From Bacillota bacterium (GTDB lineage: Bacteria > Bacillota > Clostridia > Oscillospirales > Ruminococcaceae), in the NCBI GenBank assembly GCA_023412215.1, contig JAEYNX010000033.1:1-56945 (forward strand): a stretch of 56,945 nt of DNA. The letters run 5' to 3'. Position 1 is the first letter of the stretch; each line of letters opens with the position of its first letter. The position numbers and the translations under genes are program-made. The notes under the pieces were generated by a model that had not been told where the DNA came from, searched no databases, and was given only the letters and a program-made list of their open reading frames with translations. Positions 52,276 to 56,945 of the stretch are shown one piece after another.

Positions 52276-52513
52276 CAGCTCTTTTCTTATATAGGTTTTT
52301 TAAAAAGACATTTATAGTAAAACCCTTTCTCAAGGCTTTAAGCCGATGAAATGTCGTTGATGCGCTTGCCGCGGCAAGGCAAAAGCGTTGTTGCTCTCCG
52401 CCAAAGACGGAGTTAAAAAAGCGACGAAATCGTTTTTCGTACGCTGTAAAGGATGCTGCCTTTTTTAAAAAGATATTTGCTTTCATTTTATTTGTATTTA
52501 ACAAAGGCGTCAA
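52276..52513 (-). promoter_or_regulatory. chemoreceptor promoter and long structured leader
   Basis: On the minus strand TTGACG (52508-52513), a 17-base spacer and TAAAAT (52485-52490). The roughly 200-base leader has several hairpins, CTCCG/CGGAG near 52399-52415, a CTTGCCGCGGCAAG palindrome near 52367-52380 and GGCTTAAAGCC near 52339-52349, and no obvious gene. I looked for a cyclic-di-GMP aptamer core and did not find one. Confidence 0.5.
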
Positions 52514-52628
52514 GATAATATTGGTAAACATTGAGGTATTGACATACAATTCGTCGAAAGTGAAAGTTTTTTGACGGTTAAATCTTCTATCCTTATGGGT
52601 ATTGACAACGCTTTTTGCCGTAAAAAGT

Positions 52629-52654
52629 AAGCAGGCACCGCATGGCGCCTGCTT
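52629..52654 (-). terminator. terminator of the Fpg-like gene
   Basis: AAGCAGGC (52629-52636) pairs with GCCTGCTT (52647-52654); on the minus strand ACTTTTTACGG follows. Confidence 0.8.
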
Positions 52655-52674
52655 GGTTCTGGGCTATTATCGGT

Positions 52675-53514
52675 TTATTGCTGCTCTGCAAGCGGCTGAC
52701 AGCCGGTGCAGTAGTAGATGCTACCGCCGAGGTAGGCCTCTTTTTTAATGCCCGAGCCGCACACAAGGCAGGGCATGTCTACGGTGTTTTTGCTTAAGAT
52801 GCTCACATACCCGCCCGCATTGCCGAACAGGTCGCGCTCGGTGTCGCGTCCGCCCGCCTGTGCCATGGCGGCGAGGGCGTTCTTCACCGCCCGGTAGAGC
52901 GCTGTAAGCTCGGCGTCTGAAAGGGTGCCCATCTTGCGCTTGGGGTGCAGACGCGCGCGGTACAGGATATCCTGCAGCACGCCGTTGCCAAGGCCCGGGA
53001 TGCGCTGCTCGGTGGCTAAGAAGGCTTTGGCGGAAAGCTTTGTAAAGCCTTTACAGTTAAAAAGCGCGGTGAAATAGGCCTCGTCAAAGGCATCGGTGAG
53101 CGGCGAGGGCTTTTCCTTGGCCACAAGATAGTAGGGGTTTTGGTTTTCGCCGTCGATAAACGCGCTGATGCCGCCGTACATCTGCACCACCCCCACCAGC
53201 GAGGAGCCGTCCTCCAGCGAAAGGTGCAGCTGGTGCCTTGCGGGTATGGGGGCGCCGGGCTTTAGCAGACGAAGGTTTACGCCGTCCTGCAGCAGCAGCC
53301 GCGTGTTCCCCATGCGTATTTCCACGTTGCCCCCTAAGGCGTGTATGCTGTCTATCCTTCTGCCGGAAAGCAGCATGTTATAGGATAAGGGGTCTCCGAA
53401 ATACCAGGTAAGCTTGTGGGGGGAGGTATTCGCGGCCGCCGACCGTATCTCTTTGCCCGCGACGGTATCGGTGAGCTGGCGGGAAAGCGTCGCGGCCTCC
53501 GGAATTTCAAGCAT
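52675..53514 (-). CDS. Fpg/Nei-family DNA glycosylase-like protein lacking the N-terminal proline
   Basis: 279 residues with the Fpg/Nei layout: N-terminal beta domain, H2TH region with RIPGLGNGVLQDILYRARLHPKRKM (about 168-192), and a C-terminal zinc finger CLVCGSGIKKEAYLGG..YYCTGC. Active Fpg starts MPE, and the proline exposed after Met removal attacks the damaged base. This protein starts MLEIPEAATL, with Leu at that place, although the glutamate is kept. The basic residue in the zinc-finger turn and the usual lysine of the beta hairpin also seem absent. It may bind damaged DNA without cutting or use another chemistry. The start at 53514 has GGAGG nearby. Confidence 0.88.
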   Translation of the reverse strand: MLEIPEAATLSRQLTDTVAGKEIRSAAANTSPHKLTWYFGDPLSYNMLLSGRRIDSIHALGGNVEIRMGNTRLLLQDGVNLRLLKPGAPIPARHQLHLSLEDGSSLVGVVQMYGGISAFIDGENQNPYYLVAKEKPSPLTDAFDEAYFTALFNCKGFTKLSAKAFLATEQRIPGLGNGVLQDILYRARLHPKRKMGTLSDAELTALYRAVKNALAAMAQAGGRDTERDLFGNAGGYVSILSKNTVDMPCLVCGSGIKKEAYLGGSIYYCTGCQPLAEQQ

Positions 53515-53689
53515 GGGGCATCCTCCTTTATTTGGGGCTTGGTATGGTATCTGCCTGGGATGATAGTACCATATAAAATATGACGTCCTATGTCATATTA
53601 CCGCTCAAAATTATGCGTGCGTAGGGAGGCTCTGTCATGTATTGATTAGCACAGTATTGATGGTTTGGAAAGAATAGCCCCTGCATTGC

Positions 53690-54345
53690 CGGATTACATA
53701 GATAGGGGGACGTCGGGGACGCCGTCCCCCTACAATAAGGAGACGTGCCGCAGAATAACGCGGCGGGTATATCCCACGCCGAGGCAGACACATGGGTCTG
53801 CCCCCTACGAGCGTCTGACGGTCATGCCGTAGGGGGCGAGCCCACGTGTTCGCCCTGTTAAAAAGAAGCGATGCCCCCTGCAACGCGGCAACAGGGCTGT
53901 AAGGGAGACCATGGGTCTTACGCGGATTTCTATTCAGGCCACGGTTAGACCGAGGGAGCGCAATGCGCGTCCCTACAGGGGCGCATTGGTATGTGCCTTT
54001 AAACCGGTTTAGGTGGTATGGGCGGAACGGTCAAGACCGTTCCCTACAAAATTTCTGTGACGCGGTGGGTGATTTCGGGGCGTCGGGGACACCGTCCCCT
54101 ACAGCATGGCAGCAACGCGGCAACAGGGTTGTAAGGGAGACCGTGGGTCTTACGCGGATTCTATTCAGGCCACGGTTAGACCGCGGGAGCGCAATGCGCG
54201 TCCCTACAGGGGCGCATTGATATGTGCCTTTAAACCACGGTTTAGGTGGTATGGGAGGAACGGTCAAGACCGTTCCCTACAAAATTTCTGTGACGCGGTG
54301 GGTGATTTCGGGGCGCCGGGGACGCCGTCCCCTATAAATTAAGGG
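53690..54345. repeat. palindromic repeat cluster with a 232-base tandem duplication
   Basis: The stretch 53881-54112 is repeated, with few changes, at 54113 to about 54338; both begin CAACGCGGCAACAGGG and contain in the same order AAGGGAGACC..GGTCTTAC, GGGAGCGC..GCGTCCC before CTACA, GGAACGGTC..GACCGTTCC before CTACAA, and a GGGGCG..CGTCCCCTA unit. Other CCCTACA-type units lie at 53700-53880. No gene is seen in 53515-54354. Confidence 0.85.
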
Positions 54346-54354
54346 CTGCCGGTA

Positions 54355-55260
54355 TTATTCGTACAGCGCCAGCATGCGTTTTACGCGCGCGGCAAGCTCG
54401 CTGCGCACCTCGGCGGGGCCCACCACCTCGGCCAGCTCGCCGTAGGAAAGCAGGTACCCGTACATCCATTCCCCCACCGGAAAATCGACCGTTACAGTAA
54501 AACTGCCGTCGGGGTTTTTAAGGATATTCTCCTCGTCGAACTCGTCGTATACGCGGTAGGCCAGCTGCGCGTCCATGTGCAGGGTTAAGGCCTGCATGGT
54601 GAAGCCGAAGGAGTGCTCGTTCTCAACGTAAGGCTGGTCGGGCAGCTCCCGCACAAAGGCCTCCCCCGTATTGGCCAGATTTTTGATGCGCGAGAGCTTA
54701 AACAGGCGCAGGCCGCCCTTGTTGCGGCAGAAGGCATAGAGGTACCAGCCCTGCCCCTTAAAAAGCAGCTTGAGCGGCTCCGCCGTGCGGGTGCTCTTTT
54801 CGCCCATCGCGTTATAATAATCAAACGAGAGAACCTCGTTGCGCAGGATACTCTGCTTGAGCAGGGCAAACTTCTCGCGCTCCCTCACCCCGCCGCCCCA
54901 GTGGGAAAAGTCTACGTCCAGCCACGACGCGCGCTTTTTGCCGAACAGCGCCGCGAGCTTGGTGAGCGCCTGACCGGCGCCGGGCACCTCTATGGCCGAA
55001 AGCCCCTGCAGGCTTGCGAGGATATCCTGCTGCTCCTGCTCCGAGAAGAGCGATTTATCGAGCGTAAAGCCGCCCAGCAGACGAATGCCGCCGTGCTTGC
55101 CCTTGCAGGTGTAAACGGGGATGCCCGCGCCGCTTAGTACATCGATATCGCGGTAAACCGTGCGCACCGAGACCTCGAACCGCTCGGCGAACTCCGCTGC
55201 CGTCACGCTGCCGCGCTCGAGCAGCAGGTATACCATTTCAAACAGGCGCTGCATCTGCAT
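54355..55260 (-). CDS. WYL-domain transcriptional regulator with HTH_11
   Basis: 301 residues. The N-terminal winged helix (RLFEMVYLLLERGSVTAAEFAERFEVSVRTVYRDIDVLSGAGIPVYT, 5-51) is followed by a WYL ligand-sensing domain (about 137-215, with WYLYAFCRNKGGLRLFKLSRI) and a WCX-type C-terminal part. YafY/DeoR-like regulators of this kind sense nucleotides or other small molecules. It begins 39 bases after the solute-binding protein gene on the same strand, so it probably regulates that gene. Confidence 0.92.
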   Translation of the reverse strand: MQMQRLFEMVYLLLERGSVTAAEFAERFEVSVRTVYRDIDVLSGAGIPVYTCKGKHGGIRLLGGFTLDKSLFSEQEQQDILASLQGLSAIEVPGAGQALTKLAALFGKKRASWLDVDFSHWGGGVREREKFALLKQSILRNEVLSFDYYNAMGEKSTRTAEPLKLLFKGQGWYLYAFCRNKGGLRLFKLSRIKNLANTGEAFVRELPDQPYVENEHSFGFTMQALTLHMDAQLAYRVYDEFDEENILKNPDGSFTVTVDFPVGEWMYGYLLSYGELAEVVGPAEVRSELAARVKRMLALYE

Positions 55261-55299
55261 AGACGTCGCTCCCTCCCTTTTGCTTTGTCTCTCTGTAGT

Positions 55300-56583
55300 T
55301 TAACCGGCGGGCTGCTGTGCCGCCGCCTGCGGCGCGAAGACAGCGGTAATGGTCTCCTTTACCTGCTCGCGGCTTAAGCTGCCCGAGACATACTCCTGCA
55401 GGGCAAGCCCCAGCGGCTGCTCCACATCGTCCGGCCCCGCAAAAAGCCACCAAACGCAGGTGTCGTTCACCTTCATCGCCCCGCTGGTCTGCAGCGCGAG
55501 CGGGGTTACCGGCACGGAGGCCGCCTTGAGCGGAGAAAGCTGCTTCACCCGTTCGGGTATCCACCGCCTGCCGTACTCGGAGGTGATAAGCCAGTTTAAG
55601 AACGCGAGGGTGGCGTTAAGATGCGGCGAGCCCTTATACACCCGCAGGGTGAGGTTGGAGTCCACCGCCAGCACGCCCCTGCCGTCTAAACGCGGCGCCT
55701 TTAAATAGCCGAACTGCAGGTTGGGGTTTAGGCCGAGGATGGTCTGCTCGGCCCACGAGCCCTGATGGATCATCGCGACCCTGCCCGCCGCGAAATCGGC
55801 GCATTGCCGGTCAAAGTCCGAGGCCATGGGGTCGTTGCCGCCGTACTGCGAAACCAGATCCAGCACGTCCAGCGCAAAGTCGGTTTCGGGCAGGTCGCCC
55901 ATTTGGATAACGCCGTTTTGTGCGTCCGCAAACAGCTGCGGATAATTTCCCGCGTAAACGTCGCTCATCGAGGGGTAAAAGATCTGCGGCAGTATCCACC
56001 AGTCGTCAAAGCCGGTGGAAAAGGGCTGCACACGGATTTGTACAAGCGCTTCACAGGCGCTGCGGTATTCCTCGAGGGTAGTGGGCAGGGCGGTGATATT
56101 TGCAAACTTAAAGATCTCTTTGTTGTAGATAAAGGAGTGCGACTGCACCAAAAACGGGCAGCCGGTAATCACGCCGTTTTCGGTGACGCCCCCCAGCATG
56201 GAGGGCTCGATGCCTTGTATAAACGGCTCGTCGGTCAAAGGGTAAAGATAGCTCTGGTAGAGCCTGTTATCGTTATAGGCGCTGGTGGCAAAGAGGTCGG
56301 GGATATCGCCGGAATTGAGTCTGGTTTTTAAAACGGTGCTGTAATCGCTCTGACGGATGTCCATCTTAATCTCGACGCCGGGCATATAGGCCTCGTAGGC
56401 GTTTGTCATCTCGCGGTACTGCTCGGTTAGCTCCGGACTGTTCAGCATCAGGCTGAGCACCACCGGGGCCGCCTTCGGCTGTTGTACCGCCGCGGCTGGA
56501 GCAGACCCGCCCGCATCACCGATACAGCCTGTAAAAAGAACAAGAACAACGGCAACTGATAAAAGAATGCTGGTCTTTTTCAT
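55300..56583 (-). CDS. extracellular solute-binding lipoprotein, family 1 (sugar type)
   Basis: 427 residues. The signal peptide MKKTSILLSVAVVLVLFTGC has a lipobox, then an Ala/Pro linker. The periplasmic-binding fold of family 1 is clear: PVVLSLMLNSPELTEQYREMTNAYEAYMPGVEIKMD, DIPDLFATSAYNDNRLYQSYLYPLTD, GRVAMIHQGSWAEQTIL, LAFLNWLITSEYGRRW. It would bind a sugar or oligosaccharide for an ABC importer, but no permease gene is present in the window. A consensus-like promoter lies about 100 bases upstream. Confidence 0.92.
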   Translation of the reverse strand: MKKTSILLSVAVVLVLFTGCIGDAGGSAPAAAVQQPKAAPVVLSLMLNSPELTEQYREMTNAYEAYMPGVEIKMDIRQSDYSTVLKTRLNSGDIPDLFATSAYNDNRLYQSYLYPLTDEPFIQGIEPSMLGGVTENGVITGCPFLVQSHSFIYNKEIFKFANITALPTTLEEYRSACEALVQIRVQPFSTGFDDWWILPQIFYPSMSDVYAGNYPQLFADAQNGVIQMGDLPETDFALDVLDLVSQYGGNDPMASDFDRQCADFAAGRVAMIHQGSWAEQTILGLNPNLQFGYLKAPRLDGRGVLAVDSNLTLRVYKGSPHLNATLAFLNWLITSEYGRRWIPERVKQLSPLKAASVPVTPLALQTSGAMKVNDTCVWWLFAGPDDVEQPLGLALQEYVSGSLSREQVKETITAVFAPQAAAQQPAG

Positions 56584-56684
56584 TAGAAACCGTCCTTTCC
56601 ACCCACTACTGCAACGACAGACTTCCTTTCACCGGTATATTGGCAGGCCTTAAGCCCGCGGGGCTACGTGTCCGTAATGATTAC

Positions 56685-56713
56685 AGTATAGCCTTTTTCA
56701 TACAATTTGTAAA
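56685..56713 (-). promoter_or_regulatory. promoter of the solute-binding protein gene
   Basis: On the minus strand TTTACA (56708-56713), a 17-base spacer and TATACT (56685-56690). Confidence 0.75.
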
Positions 56714-56945
56714 TTATTGCGTCAATTTTGTGGAGATTATATTTATCTTTGACAAACCTTTGTGCTATAATAAACCTATATTGGCGGTTTTGTTGAATAC
56801 TTATTTCTTATTGAAATAAGGGGCTATCTGAAAACTCCAAATTCTTGTCTATTTCAAAAGCGTGTCTTTATAGTTTAGCTATACGTTCTTAATATGAACT
56901 TCATGAAGACACGCGCTACACAAGGCATCTTCTGCATCAAAAATG
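56714..56945. other. gene-free AT-rich end of window
   Basis: No gene is seen. A plus-strand TATAAT lies near 56766-56771. Hairpins CTTATTTC/GAAATAAG (about 56800-56820) and GCGTGTCTT/AAGACACGC (about 56861-56917) are present, so a plus-strand transcript may start here and continue beyond the window. Confidence 0.4.

Noticed and set aside
52276..52490. Cyclic-di-GMP (GEMM) riboswitch before the chemoreceptor gene
   Set aside because: Neither the GGACGCAAAGCC-type core nor the tetraloop-receptor pattern could be found on the minus strand.
51929..52549. 206-codon minus-strand frame overlapping the chemoreceptor start
   Set aside because: Half of it lies out of frame inside the chemoreceptor gene and the rest in its structured leader; no ribosome site was seen.

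Overview
The window looks like chromosome from a GC-rich (by eye well above 50 percent) anaerobic Firmicute of class Clostridia, most likely order Oscillospirales (gut Ruminococcaceae/Oscillospiraceae type). The evidence is the gene set (Rnf complex, split ferredoxin-type glutamate synthase, GlnN-type glutamine synthetase, pyruvate phosphate dikinase, polyamine genes, T-box leader), the strong AGGAGG ribosome binding sites and the TTGACA/TATAAT promoters. No rRNA, tRNA, CRISPR array, prophage or intact transposase gene was seen.

Layout. 1-750: palindromic repeats. 751-14445: a nitrogen-assimilation block with an AEC permease, an ANTAR protein, glnA, a cupin protein, a glutamate synthase operon split over five genes (all minus strand), then glnN and an Amt-PII fusion (plus strand). 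14674-15970: an AT-rich three-gene island read as a toxin-antitoxin-chaperone (TAC) system, with a SecB-like chaperone. 16371-19007: ppdK. 19300-20634: a candidate structured RNA, a TM2 protein and an orphan HicB. 20820-26404: polyamine synthesis (speD-speA and speE-speB), interrupted by repeats, a fragment of a second speA and a coiled-coil gene. 26958-29587: two lipoproteins. 29657-32733: an ABC exporter with a TetR regulator. 33217-36938: a T-box leader with a UGG specifier, followed by a TrpXYZ-type ABC importer. 37484-39552: a LytTR response regulator and a GHKL sensor. 40065-47863: a rhodanese lipoprotein, YccF, a NusG-II protein and rnfCDGEAB. 48288-49478: alanine racemase. 49608-49725: a candidate small RNA. 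50140-56583: a chemoreceptor, an Fpg-like protein, a WYL regulator and a solute-binding lipoprotein.

How it fits together. Ammonium enters through the Amt-PII fusion, is fixed by GlnN/GlnA, and glutamate is made by the split glutamate synthase. The glnA, glnN and glt leaders each carry a terminator-like hairpin close to the start of transcription or translation, and an RNA-binding ANTAR protein gene lies directly behind glnA. I infer an antitermination circuit for nitrogen. The candidate small RNA at 49608-49725 has a C-rich loop with 15 contiguous bases complementary to the ribosome binding site of amt-PII, 37 kb away.

Intergenic space is unusually rich in inverted repeats. One set ends in CCCTACA and has many different palindromic cores. 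Another consists of rows of perfect hairpins. A 172-bp MITE-like element and a 232-bp tandem duplication are also present. Start codons were moved from the longest reading frame wherever a ribosome binding site or family alignment favoured a shorter one.
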